Below are positions 8,292-16,402 of a DNA stretch of 64,000 nt, piece by piece. The stretch is from an uncultured Chromatiaceae bacterium (GTDB lineage: Bacteria; Pseudomonadota; Gammaproteobacteria; Enterobacterales; Alteromonadaceae). The translations under genes and the position numbers were made by a program. Location: NCBI GenBank assembly GCA_946482325.1, contig CAMLRA010000005.1, positions 10,493 through 74,492 of the forward strand, written 5' to 3'. A model generated the notes under the pieces. That model saw only the letters and a list, made by a program, of their open reading frames with translations, had not been told where the DNA came from and did not search any database. Within the stretch, counting starts at the first letter, position 1. The number at the start of each line of letters is the position of its first letter.

Positions 8292-9308
8292 ATGACCACA
8301 GCCACTTTACCGATGCTGGATTTAGCGCAATACCAAGGTGAAAACCGGGCGGAGTTTTTACGTCAGCTGCGGGTGGCGTCGCGGGATGTCGGCTTTTTCT
8401 ACCTGACTGGTCATGGCATCAGCCTTGAATCGCAGCAACAAATGCTGTCACTTAGCCGCGAATTTTTTGCTTTGCCGCTGGCGGAGAAAACTCAGGTACA
8501 AATGCTGAACTCGCCACACTTTCGCGGTTACACCCGCTTAAACGGTGAACTGACACGTGGTCAGCCGGATCAGCGCGAACAGTTTGACATCATGTGTGAA
8601 GACGAAGTGGTCGGCCTGCCTACCAGCAATGCTTTGTGGCGCCGTTTAGTCGGGCCAAATCAGTGGCCAACCGCTTTACCGGCGTTAAAACCGGCTTTGC
8701 TGGCTTTTCAGCAGCAGCTGACCGATGTCACTGTCACTTTGTTACGCGCGATGTTAGAAGCACTGGAGCTGCCCGCAGACGCGCTGGACCACACTATCGC
8801 CGGCCTGAATGGTCAGGAAGGCCCGTATCAGCATATGAAAATTGTCCGTTATCCTGTGGCAGCGCCGAATGCCAGCAAACAAGGGGTTGGCGCACACAAA
8901 GACCCGGGTTATCTGACACTGGTGCTGCAGGACCAACAAGCCGGTCTTGAAGTGGAAACCGCCGACGGCTGGGTGTTGGCGGAACCGGTACCCGGTGCTT
9001 TTGTGGTCAATATTGGCGAGTTGCTGGAAATGGCTTCCAATGGTTATTTAAAAGCCACCACGCACCGCGTCACCAGCCCGCAGCAACAGGACCGCTACTC
9101 AGTGGCGTTTTTTATGGCGGCGCAACTGGACGCGACGGTGCCAGTGCTGCCGCTGAAGCCCGAGCTGGCGGCTGAAGCACAAGGCCCGGCGACAGATCCT
9201 GCCAATCCGTTATTACGCCAGGTTGGTGATAACACGCTCAAAGGCCGTTTACGCTCGCATCGTGACGTCGCGGCCCGGCATTATCCTGAGCTGGCGCAAG
9301 CAAGCTGA
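8292..9308 (+). CDS. 2-oxoglutarate/Fe(II) dioxygenase, isopenicillin N synthase-like
   Basis: 338 residues. The N-terminal DIOX_N region (GFFYLTGHGI) is followed by the jelly-roll core with the iron triad H202-x-D204 and H258, and the co-substrate-binding R268-x-S270. Family members hydroxylate, desaturate or ring-close small molecules using 2-oxoglutarate and O2. The substrate is unknown. The start is ATG 8292, with GGAG 6 nt upstream; the track extends 16 codons farther without support. It precedes a trans-sulfuration enzyme gene but a terminator separates them. Confidence 0.88.
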   Translation: MTTATLPMLDLAQYQGENRAEFLRQLRVASRDVGFFYLTGHGISLESQQQMLSLSREFFALPLAEKTQVQMLNSPHFRGYTRLNGELTRGQPDQREQFDIMCEDEVVGLPTSNALWRRLVGPNQWPTALPALKPALLAFQQQLTDVTVTLLRAMLEALELPADALDHTIAGLNGQEGPYQHMKIVRYPVAAPNASKQGVGAHKDPGYLTLVLQDQQAGLEVETADGWVLAEPVPGAFVVNIGELLEMASNGYLKATTHRVTSPQQQDRYSVAFFMAAQLDATVPVLPLKPELAAEAQGPATDPANPLLRQVGDNTLKGRLRSHRDVAARHYPELAQAS

Positions 9309-9324
9309 TCGCCACTGTTCACAG

Positions 9325-9378
9325 GCCATCCGGATACAGCCGCCAAGCAAGCTGCGCGTCCGGATGGCTCGGTTTTTT
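9325..9378 (+). terminator. Terminator after the dioxygenase gene
   Basis: Arms GCCATCCGGA (9325-9334) and TCCGGATGGC (9359-9368) are perfectly complementary, and a run of seven T follows. The loop is long (24 nt). Confidence 0.7.
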
Positions 9379-9447
9379 TCCACATTTTCGCTAGGCTGAC
9401 CGGTAACAACACCGGCAAGCCCGGTCTTCGTCTACAAGGTAAATCCA

Positions 9448-10611
9448 ATGAAAACGCAAACGCTGGCCGTCCATGCCGGCCAACAACCTGACCCCAGCAC
9501 CGGCGCCCTGAATACTCCGGTATATCTGACCAGCACTTACAGCTACGGCACGGCGCAGGAAGGCAAAGACCGCTTTGCCGGTAAGAACCCGGGTTATATC
9601 TACAGCCGGTTTGCCAACCCGACCTCCAGCGCGCTGGAGCAAAAACTGGCGGCCTTAGAAGGTGCAGACGAGGCCGTAGTGGTCGCAAGCGGCATGGCCG
9701 CCATCAGTTCAATTGTTTACGCGCTGACGCAACAAGGTGACGAAGTGGCCTTTATCGACCCGGTCTATGGCGGCACCGATGCGTTTTTACGCAATACCTT
9801 AGTGCGCGCCGGCGTCAAAGTGGTCAGCTACAGCTCAGATGATGATTTTGTCAGCCGTCACAACCCGAACACCCGTTTAGTATTGTGGGAGCCGGTTACC
9901 AACCCAACGCTGAAAGTTGTCGACAGCCGCAAGATCATCGCAGTCGCCAAGCAAATTGGCGCCATCACGGTCTGTGACAACACCTTCCTGACGCCGGCGC
10001 TGTTTCAGCCGCTCAGCATCGGTGCCGATTTAGTCATGCACAGCGGCACGAAATACCTCTGTGGCCACGGCGACATTATCGCCGGTGTGATTGCCGGCAA
10101 TGGCCCGCTGATCCAGCGTGTACGTACAGTCGCGCTGAAACATATCGGTGTGCCAATGGGGCCACAGGAAGCGTATTTATTGCAACGCGGTGTCAAAACG
10201 CTGCCACTGCGGATGCGGGCGCATTGCGACAATGCCAAAGCCGTTGCAGAGTTTTTAGCCACGCAAGAAAAAGTCGCGGCAGTGTATTTCCCCGGTTTAC
10301 CGGCTCATCCGGGCCATCAGGCCATTGCCGATACCGCCAGCGGTTTTGGCGGCATGGTCGCCTTGGAACTGCACGGAGGCTTTGACGCCTGCGCCCGCTT
10401 GCTCGACAACCTGACATTGTTCGCGCAGGCGGTGAGTTTAGGCGATTTAGAAAGTCTGGCCTGTCACCCGGCCAGCACCACCCACGCGGCGATGACACCG
10501 GACGACCGCGCCCGCGCCAATGTCACCGACAAGCTGGTGCGTTTGAGTATCGGCGTCGAAGATATCGAAGACTTGCTGGCAGATTTAGCCCAGGCGCTGG
10601 CAAAGGTCTGA
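9448..10611 (+). CDS. Trans-sulfuration family PLP enzyme (MetB/MetC/CGL-like)
   Basis: 387 residues of the Cys/Met metabolism PLP family. The Schiff-base lysine is K202 in HSGTKYLCGH, D177 contacts the pyridine ring, and the early YSRFANPTS and SGMAAI segments are typical. Family reactions include cystathionine synthesis or cleavage and methionine gamma-lyase activity. The VYGGT segment lacks the cysteine that marks methionine gamma-lyase, so a cystathionine beta/gamma-lyase or gamma-synthase role is more likely; sequence alone does not decide. The start has AAGGT 7 nt upstream. It is monocistronic and ends at a bidirectional terminator. Confidence 0.88.
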   Translation: MKTQTLAVHAGQQPDPSTGALNTPVYLTSTYSYGTAQEGKDRFAGKNPGYIYSRFANPTSSALEQKLAALEGADEAVVVASGMAAISSIVYALTQQGDEVAFIDPVYGGTDAFLRNTLVRAGVKVVSYSSDDDFVSRHNPNTRLVLWEPVTNPTLKVVDSRKIIAVAKQIGAITVCDNTFLTPALFQPLSIGADLVMHSGTKYLCGHGDIIAGVIAGNGPLIQRVRTVALKHIGVPMGPQEAYLLQRGVKTLPLRMRAHCDNAKAVAEFLATQEKVAAVYFPGLPAHPGHQAIADTASGFGGMVALELHGGFDACARLLDNLTLFAQAVSLGDLESLACHPASTTHAAMTPDDRARANVTDKLVRLSIGVEDIEDLLADLAQALAKV

Positions 10612-10629
10612 GCTTTTAGCACTGCACTG

Positions 10630-10664
10630 AAAAGACTGAACCGAAAGGCTCAGTCTTTTTTCAT
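10630..10664. terminator. Bidirectional terminator
   Basis: AAAAGACTGA (10630-10639) pairs with TCAGTCTTTT (10650-10659). T-runs follow on both strands. It serves the rightward PLP-enzyme gene and the leftward hypothetical gene, whose stop codon overlaps the hairpin. Confidence 0.85.
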
Positions 10665-11306
10665 ACCTGTCAGCAGTAGATAAAAATTGCCCTGCTCAGC
10701 CCCTGGCAAAGTCAGGTCCATGATCATCGTATTGGTCTCGTTGGAATGGAAGCGGCGCAGCTGACGATTAAGCGCATCCAGCGCAGCAGGTTTCAGTGAG
10801 GTGCCATACAGTTCACAGCCATTTTGCCGGCACTGCACGCGTTCCACCTGTAATAACTTCAGCTCCGGTTGTGTGACCAATAAATCCTGCAATTGCTGTT
10901 CTGTCGCAGCAGCCCAGTCAGTATCGACTCCGGACTGCTGAAAGGCCTGCATCTGCTGCTTCACCGGGTCCGGAAAGGCCGTCAAATCCTGCTGTAACCG
11001 CTTGGGATACTGCTGTTCCACAAAAGCCAGCCAGCTTTCATCGACCGTCGATTGTTGCCAGGCCGGGTCAGATAATGCCGGTGTAGCCGGGTGGACCTGT
11101 TGCTGCGGTTCCGCTGGTTTCGGGGAAGTCGTCTTTGTCGGTTCCGGTGTGTGCTTTGTAGGTGCAGCCATGGGTGTAGCGACAACAGCAGACACCGGAT
11201 CTGCAGCTGGCGGCACGGATAACGCTGTTGGCTGCAGTTGCGCGAGGCCAAAGCCTATCGCCACGCCAATCAGTAACACCACAGGGTAACCCGGCAGTCC
11301 TTTCAT
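10650..11306 (-). CDS. Membrane-anchored hypothetical protein, tandem paralog A
   Basis: 218 residues from the MKGLPGYP start. One N-terminal membrane helix (VVLLIGVAIGFGLAQL) is followed by a Pro/Thr/Lys-rich linker (about residues 40-75) and a C-terminal soluble domain presumed periplasmic. That domain carries DWAAATEQQLQDLL and a C-x4-CEL pair that also occur in the adjacent upstream gene, so the two are tandem paralogs. No known family recognised. The two conserved cysteines could form a disulphide. The gene is probably co-transcribed with its paralog, starting 20 nt after it. Confidence 0.7.
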   Translation of the reverse strand: MKGLPGYPVVLLIGVAIGFGLAQLQPTALSVPPAADPVSAVVATPMAAPTKHTPEPTKTTSPKPAEPQQQVHPATPALSDPAWQQSTVDESWLAFVEQQYPKRLQQDLTAFPDPVKQQMQAFQQSGVDTDWAAATEQQLQDLLVTQPELKLLQVERVQCRQNGCELYGTSLKPAALDALNRQLRRFHSNETNTMIMDLTLPGAEQGNFYLLLTGMKKD

Positions 11307-11325
11307 CTTCTTTGTCCATGTTGGT

Positions 11326-12036
11326 TTATGCTTTTGGCATATTGCGCAGCACAATATGCACCTGGTTCATCTTGTCGTCGGTCACCACAGAGCGGCTCAT
11401 ACTTTGACTGACGGCCCAAGGCTGTTGCATCAACTGATGAAACATCACGGCTACCGCTGGCGGTGTGCGCTCCAGTAGCAGTAATTCACAGCTGGTCTGC
11501 AGGCAGCGCACGAAGTCGAGCTGAATATCTGCAGCTTGTGGATGCAGTTGGATAAAATCACGCAATTTTTGTTCAGTCCGTGTAGCCCATTCTGCATCGG
11601 GTTGCTCCTGCAAAAAGCTTTTCAGCGCTTCGGCAATCTGTGGCGGCACATAAGTCATCATCGGTTGATAAAACTTTGGATACTGCGCAGCAACAGTGGC
11701 TTGCCAATCGGCGTCCATTTGTAAAGGCTGGTTCGGTTTCCACAAATCTTCCAGAGCCGGCAACTGTGAAGCAGGGCTTGCTGGCACTGACGGTATCGAT
11801 GGTTCTGATTGTTCGGGCTGCTCTGTTGACTGGTCGGCGGTTGTAGAAGTAGCACTGGCTGTTTGCTGCTGGTGCGCAGTGTTGTCGGGACGGGGAGCAG
11901 ATTGCGCCAGACCGTGTGCAGCTGCAGTGGTTTGCGGCAGATCTGGCACTAATTCAGCGTGATGACTGGATGCCAGTTGATAGCCGAGGACAAAACCAAC
12001 CAACAAAACCAATGAATACTTCCATACAGACTGCAT
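11326..12036 (-). CDS. Membrane-anchored hypothetical protein, tandem paralog B
   Basis: 236 residues from ATG 12036, with AGGGG 6 nt upstream. Architecture mirrors the next gene: membrane helix (YSLVLLVGFVLGYQLA), a Ser/Thr/Pro/Gln-rich linker (residues about 30-85), then a domain with AEWATRTEQKLRDFI and C-x4-CEL. It is divergent from the M2 peptidase gene; the 167-bp gap contains a short GCAAAT triplet repeat near 12089-12108. Function unknown. Confidence 0.7.
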   Translation of the reverse strand: MQSVWKYSLVLLVGFVLGYQLASSHHAELVPDLPQTTAAAHGLAQSAPRPDNTAHQQQTASATSTTADQSTEQPEQSEPSIPSVPASPASQLPALEDLWKPNQPLQMDADWQATVAAQYPKFYQPMMTYVPPQIAEALKSFLQEQPDAEWATRTEQKLRDFIQLHPQAADIQLDFVRCLQTSCELLLLERTPPAVAVMFHQLMQQPWAVSQSMSRSVVTDDKMNQVHIVLRNMPKA

Positions 12037-12203
12037 GTTCTTCCCCTGAACATATTGATCTAACAGTAAATTAATTTGAAAGTACCGCAAATGCAAATGC
12101 AAATGCATTGTTACAAGTTGACACTGATCAGATTTGCTTTCACCTGCATGCAAGCCAATACTGGCAGAGCTCAAAGGCCCATAATAAAAACTCAGGAACA
12201 ATT

Positions 12204-14048
12204 ATGAAAACATCTTTCCAACCTACGCTCATCGCAGTGTTGGTCACCGGCGTTTTGCTCGGTTGCCAGCCTGCCAGTAAACCAACAGAACAAACCACTG
12301 TCGCTCCGGCACAAGCCGCAGCTCCGACCGCTGAAGAAGCCAAAGCTTTTGTCGCGAAAGCCTCGGAGCAAACCCGCCAGCTGCTGCTGGAAGTCAACCG
12401 CGCCGACTGGATAGCCAACACCTATATCACAGAAGACACTGAAGCACTGTCAGCCGATTACAACAAAAAGCTGACTGAAGCTGTGGTCGCGCTCGCCAAC
12501 GAAGCGGCGCGTTTTAACGACACGCAGGTTGACGCCGACACCCGCCGCCAGCTGGACAAACTGAAACTGGCGCTGACGTTAGCCGCGCCAAAAGATCCGG
12601 CTAAAACTGAAGAACTGGCGGGCATTGTCGCCAAACTCAATGCCATGTACGGCAAAGGCAAATACACCAATACTGCCGGCAAAGAGATGGCGCTCGGTGA
12701 GATGTCAGCTGTCATGGCCAGTTCCCGCAGTTACGACGAACAACTGGAAATGTGGAAAGGCTGGCATGACACCGCAGCGCCGATGAAACCTTTGTACGTG
12801 CGCCAGGTAGAACTCGCTAATGAAGGTGCGCGGGAGCTCGGGTATGCCGATACGGGCGCCATGTGGCGCTCCAAATATGATATGAATGCCGACGCTTTCG
12901 CCGCGGAACTCGACAAACAATGGGGCGCAGTCAAGCCGTTATATCAGGCGCTGCATTGCCATGTCCGCGCCAAACTCGGCGAAAAATATGGCACCGACAA
13001 AGTGCCTCAGGACAAACCGATCCCGGCGCATTTACTCGGCAATATGTGGGCACAAACCTGGGGCAATATTTATGATTTAGTCGCGCCACAGAACTCTGAT
13101 CCGGGTTACGACGTGACTAAGTTATTGGCCGACAAAGGCTACGATGAGCTGAAAATGGTCAAAGGCGCGGAAGGTTTCTTTACCTCTTTAGGCTTTGCAC
13201 CGCTGCCGGAAACCTTCTGGAGCCGCTCACAATTCACCAAACCGCGCGATCGCGACGTGATTTGCCATGCGTCGGCCTGGGATTTAGACGCCAAAGACGA
13301 TTTACGCATTAAGATGTGTATCGAAAAAACCGGTGAAGAATTTGCGGTCATTCACCACGAATTAGGACACAACTTCTATCAGCGCGCTTACAAACATCAG
13401 CCGGTGTTTTATCAGGACAGCGCCAACGACGGTTTCCATGAAGCCATCGGCGACACCATCGCTTTATCCGTCACGCCAAAATATCTGCAGCAAATAGGCC
13501 TGTTGGAGCAAGTGCCGGACGAATCCAAAGACATTGGCCTGTTGATGAAAATGGCGCTGGATAAAGTGGCGTTTCTGCCCTTTGGTTTGTTAGTGGACCA
13601 GTGGCGCTGGCAGGTGTTTTCCGGTCAGGTGAAACCAGAGCAATATAACGAGGCCTGGTGGAAATTACGGGAAAAATATCAGGGTGTATCCGCACCTGTC
13701 GCCCGGTCTGAAGCTGATTTTGATGCCGGTGCCAAGTTCCACGTGCCGGCTAATACGCCGTATACCCGGTATTTCCTCGCGCATATTCTGCAGTTCCAGT
13801 TCCACAAAGCGCTGTGTGAAATTGCCAAAGACGCCGGCCCTATCCACCGCTGTTCAATTTATAACAGCAAAGAAGCGGGCACTGCGCTGAATGCCATGCT
13901 GGAAATGGGCGCCAGCAAACCCTGGCAGGACGCTTTAGCAACCCTGACCGGTAAACCGGAAATGGACGCATCAGCGATTCAGGCGTACTTTGCGCCGCTG
14001 CAAGCCTATCTGGACGAGCAAAACAAAGGCCGCCAGTGTGGTTGGTAA
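12204..14048 (+). CDS. M2-family metallopeptidase lipoprotein (ACE-like)
   Basis: 614 residues from ATG 12204, with AGGA 6 nt upstream. A lipoprotein signal ends in GVLLGC, so Cys21 is the lipidated residue. The zinc site is the HELGH motif (H385, E386, H389) with the downstream glutamate in GFHEAIGD (E413), the arrangement of M2 peptidyl-dipeptidases related to angiotensin-converting enzyme. It would remove C-terminal dipeptides from peptides in the periplasm or at the outer membrane. Monocistronic, with a terminator just after it. Confidence 0.93.
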   Translation: MKTSFQPTLIAVLVTGVLLGCQPASKPTEQTTVAPAQAAAPTAEEAKAFVAKASEQTRQLLLEVNRADWIANTYITEDTEALSADYNKKLTEAVVALANEAARFNDTQVDADTRRQLDKLKLALTLAAPKDPAKTEELAGIVAKLNAMYGKGKYTNTAGKEMALGEMSAVMASSRSYDEQLEMWKGWHDTAAPMKPLYVRQVELANEGARELGYADTGAMWRSKYDMNADAFAAELDKQWGAVKPLYQALHCHVRAKLGEKYGTDKVPQDKPIPAHLLGNMWAQTWGNIYDLVAPQNSDPGYDVTKLLADKGYDELKMVKGAEGFFTSLGFAPLPETFWSRSQFTKPRDRDVICHASAWDLDAKDDLRIKMCIEKTGEEFAVIHHELGHNFYQRAYKHQPVFYQDSANDGFHEAIGDTIALSVTPKYLQQIGLLEQVPDESKDIGLLMKMALDKVAFLPFGLLVDQWRWQVFSGQVKPEQYNEAWWKLREKYQGVSAPVARSEADFDAGAKFHVPANTPYTRYFLAHILQFQFHKALCEIAKDAGPIHRCSIYNSKEAGTALNAMLEMGASKPWQDALATLTGKPEMDASAIQAYFAPLQAYLDEQNKGRQCGW

Positions 14049-14085
14049 TGGGGCTGGTCATTTGAGTTGATGGTTTAACAAAGTT

Positions 14086-14112
14086 AAAGGGCAGCGCCGG
14101 CTGCCCTTTTTT
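14086..14112 (+). terminator. Terminator after the M2 peptidase gene
   Basis: AAAGGGCAG and CTGCCCTTT form a 9-bp stem with a 6-nt loop, followed by a T-run. Confidence 0.85.
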
Positions 14113-14191
14113 ATCAACGTTATGCCATCAAACAAGCATTTAACCAGCGCAACGCCAGGTCCAGGTTTTCCAGACGTTGCTGCAGGGCCGC

Positions 14192-14686
14192 TCAGAATTT
14201 ACTGTCGAGCTGCTTTTGTAACTCCTGCAGCTGATCTTTGCTGAATTTGCCTTTGGCCAGTAACTTTTTAATCAGCTCAAACTCATGGCCTTCACCCGCG
14301 ACCATTTTATGCATCACCACTTTGTCGGTGATGACCCGGACATCCAAATCCAGATCATCACCAGCGCCAGCACTCAGGGTTTTCACCAGTACCTGTGGCT
14401 CACCCGGTGAGTTGGCTTGCATCTGTTCAACAATTTTGCGGATTTTGTCGCGTTTTTCGGCCGGCAGTTCCGCCAGCGCTTTATCCAGTTCAGCCGGGCT
14501 TTGGCTGCTGTCCCATTTAAAGGTTTTGCCGTCGGCGTCGTTCAGCACCAACACTTTAGTTTGCTTTTTCTCGGTGATTTTTTCGGCTTGCTCAGGATTG
14601 GTGGCACCAGCCTGCGCACAGGCGGTCAAAGACAACAGGAACAGCGGTAACAGGATCTTCGGTGGACAAAGACTGGATTTTTTCAT
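14192..14686 (-). CDS. Hypothetical acidic/lysine-rich lipoprotein next to a two-component system
   Basis: 164 residues. The signal ends in LSLTAC, giving a lipidated Cys23. The mature part is highly charged with helix-forming segments (PAELDKALAELPAEKRDKIRK) and an acidic patch (DDLDLDVRV). AAGGAG lies 7 nt before the ATG. It is divergent from a histidine kinase/sigma-54 activator operon and shares the intergenic region with it. A near-consensus sigma-54 element points toward it (14741-14755). It may be a target or a periplasmic partner of the sensor; this is inference. No family recognised. Confidence 0.7.
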   Translation of the reverse strand: MKKSSLCPPKILLPLFLLSLTACAQAGATNPEQAEKITEKKQTKVLVLNDADGKTFKWDSSQSPAELDKALAELPAEKRDKIRKIVEQMQANSPGEPQVLVKTLSAGAGDDLDLDVRVITDKVVMHKMVAGEGHEFELIKKLLAKGKFSKDQLQELQKQLDSKF

Positions 14687-14740
14687 TGCTTCACTCCTTG
14701 GGATGAAGAGTCCTGCGGCGGACTCTGACCCTTTGCTATA

Positions 14741-14755
14741 GGAAGTTTGATGCCA
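14741..14755 (-). promoter_or_regulatory. Weak sigma-54-like promoter toward the lipoprotein gene
   Basis: Reading leftward, TGGCATCAAACTTCC has the -24 GG but CC in place of the -12 GC. Transcription would start about 40 bp before the lipoprotein ATG. One mismatch falls at a highly conserved base, so this is tentative. Confidence 0.3.
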
Positions 14756-14781
14756 ATAATTTTATTGTTCATTTTCATACA

Positions 14782-14822
14782 CTTAAAATTTTAAGCTTGC
14801 GAACATCGGGAAAATATCCCGA
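14782..14822. promoter_or_regulatory. Two palindromes in the divergent control region
   Basis: CTTAAAATTTTAAG (14782-14795) is a perfect 14-bp palindrome. TCGGGA/TCCCGA (14806-14811 and 14817-14822) is a second dyad. Both lie 110-155 bp upstream of the sigma-54 promoter at 14934, the usual distance for enhancer sites of a sigma-54 activator. They could also serve the lipoprotein promoter. Confidence 0.45.
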
Positions 14823-14933
14823 AATGAGGAGAGTAAAATGCTGATATGCGCCACCTTAGATAGTGAGCACTGACATCGTTTCATAAAGATGTTTTATTTC
14901 AGTATGTTAATTGAAGACAGCATTCAGCTGCAC

Positions 14934-14948
14934 TGGCACCGAATTTGC
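14934..14948 (+). promoter_or_regulatory. Sigma-54 (-24/-12) promoter of the kinase/regulator operon
   Basis: TGGCACCGAATTTGC carries GG and GC exactly 12 bp apart and matches the sigma-54 consensus TGGCAC-N5-TTGC. It is 50 bp before the kinase start codon. The operon encodes its own sigma-54 activator. Confidence 0.85.
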
Positions 14949-14998
14949 CGTAAGACCCCAACAACGGCCTACTCCGGGCCTCAGCAACAGGAATTCGC

Positions 14999-16402
14999 AT
15001 GTCATTTAGTTTGCCCAAAGCCCTGATCGTCGGCATCTGTAGTTTGTTTGTACTGATGGGGCTGAGTCAGGCGCTGACGCTGTGGTGGTTTCAGCAACAA
15101 TTGCAGCAAGAGCTCAGTGAACAGAGTCAGGCGCTGAGCCGGATCATTCTGGCGCGCACCGCTGAAAAGCTGCAGCATCAGTTTGTGTTTAATACCAACA
15201 GTGCAATGCAGGTCTTCACAACAGACCAGGGTACCCAGCCACAAGTCACAGTACAGTCAGCACAGCCACCCGCAGCTCCTGCACAGAACTCGGCGCAAGA
15301 CCGGCACGTAGAGGTGCGTAAACTAGAAAACGGCATCACCATCGTCAAAATGAAGCAGCACGACGATGACGCTGACAAGGCCAAGGTCGACCTCGACTTA
15401 AACCTGCAACTCGAACAAACCCTCTCTGAATTAAAACAATCAGGCACAGCATCGCAGCACTGGGTCAGCCAGTTTAAATTAAAAACCAGTGGCTCCAGCC
15501 AGCAACTGATCAGCCAATATCTGGGTTATCAATTAATTGCGCTGGCGCTGTCGACCGCATTAGCACTGGTGCTGTTGTTATGGTTTGGTTCGCGTTTATT
15601 GCAGCCGCTACAGCGGTTGGTGCAGGGTTTTCGCGCGCTCGCGCAGGGCGAAGCTGGTATTCAGCTCGATACGCAGGCACCACTTGCAGAATATCGTCAG
15701 GCGCTGCAGCAGTTTAATGTGGCCAGCACTGAGCTTGCCGCTTTACAGCAGCAAAAAGCCGAGTTGGCCCGCCAGCAGCAGCTGGTCGAACTGGGCGAAA
15801 TGAGCCGCGGTCTGGTACATGCGCTCAGAAACCCGATTCATACCATGGCATTGGCGCTGGAGCAGATATCCGGCAACGACCCGGCGCTGCAGCAGCTGAT
15901 TGAACAAAAAATGCAGCATATCAACCGCACGCTGAGCACCTTATTGACATTGAGCTGCCAGGGTGTCGACCGCAGCACGCCAGTGGCGCTCAAAGCCGTG
16001 CTGCAGGACCTTTGCCTGGAATTCTCGGCGCAGCAGCTACAGTTGGACGCGCCTGCGCTGTATTGCCGCGGTGCGGAAGCCGAACTGCGTTTTATTCTGC
16101 ATGTGCTGGTCAGTAATGCCGTCGAGGCCAGTCCGCAACCAGGTACTGTTTGCCTGAAGTTGTGGCAGGCCGCCGACGGCATTTATTTTCAGGTCACAGA
16201 TCAGGGCCAGGGCCTGAGTCCGACTGTTGCCGCAAGCCTGTTTCAACCGCATATCAGCAGCAAAGCCGAGGGTGCCGGCATGGGGCTTTATCTGGCGCAG
16301 CGCCTGCTACAAATGTATTACCGGGGCGATATTCAGCTGCAAAACTGCCCGGACGGCGGTGTGTTGGCGCAGATGAGGCTCGGGACGGAGATAAACCAAT
16401 GA
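14999..16402 (+). CDS. Membrane sensor histidine kinase
   Basis: 467 residues. Two membrane helices (about 8-30 and 174-196) flank a periplasmic sensor region of about 140 residues rich in Gln and Asp/Lys. A HAMP linker follows, then the phosphoacceptor H274 in GLVHALRNPI, and an ATPase with the N box (N373), DQGQGL (401-406) and GAGMGL (426-431). It should phosphorylate the response regulator encoded next, whose ATG overlaps this stop codon (ATGA). The ligand is unknown. A sigma-54 promoter precedes it and a lipoprotein gene is divergent. The sensor domain is not one I recognise. Confidence 0.92.
   Translation: MSFSLPKALIVGICSLFVLMGLSQALTLWWFQQQLQQELSEQSQALSRIILARTAEKLQHQFVFNTNSAMQVFTTDQGTQPQVTVQSAQPPAAPAQNSAQDRHVEVRKLENGITIVKMKQHDDDADKAKVDLDLNLQLEQTLSELKQSGTASQHWVSQFKLKTSGSSQQLISQYLGYQLIALALSTALALVLLLWFGSRLLQPLQRLVQGFRALAQGEAGIQLDTQAPLAEYRQALQQFNVASTELAALQQQKAELARQQQLVELGEMSRGLVHALRNPIHTMALALEQISGNDPALQQLIEQKMQHINRTLSTLLTLSCQGVDRSTPVALKAVLQDLCLEFSAQQLQLDAPALYCRGAEAELRFILHVLVSNAVEASPQPGTVCLKLWQAADGIYFQVTDQGQGLSPTVAASLFQPHISSKAEGAGMGLYLAQRLLQMYYRGDIQLQNCPDGGVLAQMRLGTEINQ

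Noticed and set aside
9748..9790. PLP enzyme as methionine gamma-lyase
   Set aside because: The cysteine typical of that enzyme is glycine here, so a specific name is not justified.
12089..12108. GCAAAT triplet repeat as a regulatory array
   Set aside because: Only three copies and no matching known motif; likely chance in a short divergent promoter region.
13735..13749. AGTTCCACGTGCCGG resembling parS
   Set aside because: Only one half matches; the right arm GAAC is missing, and it lies within conserved codons of the M2 peptidase.
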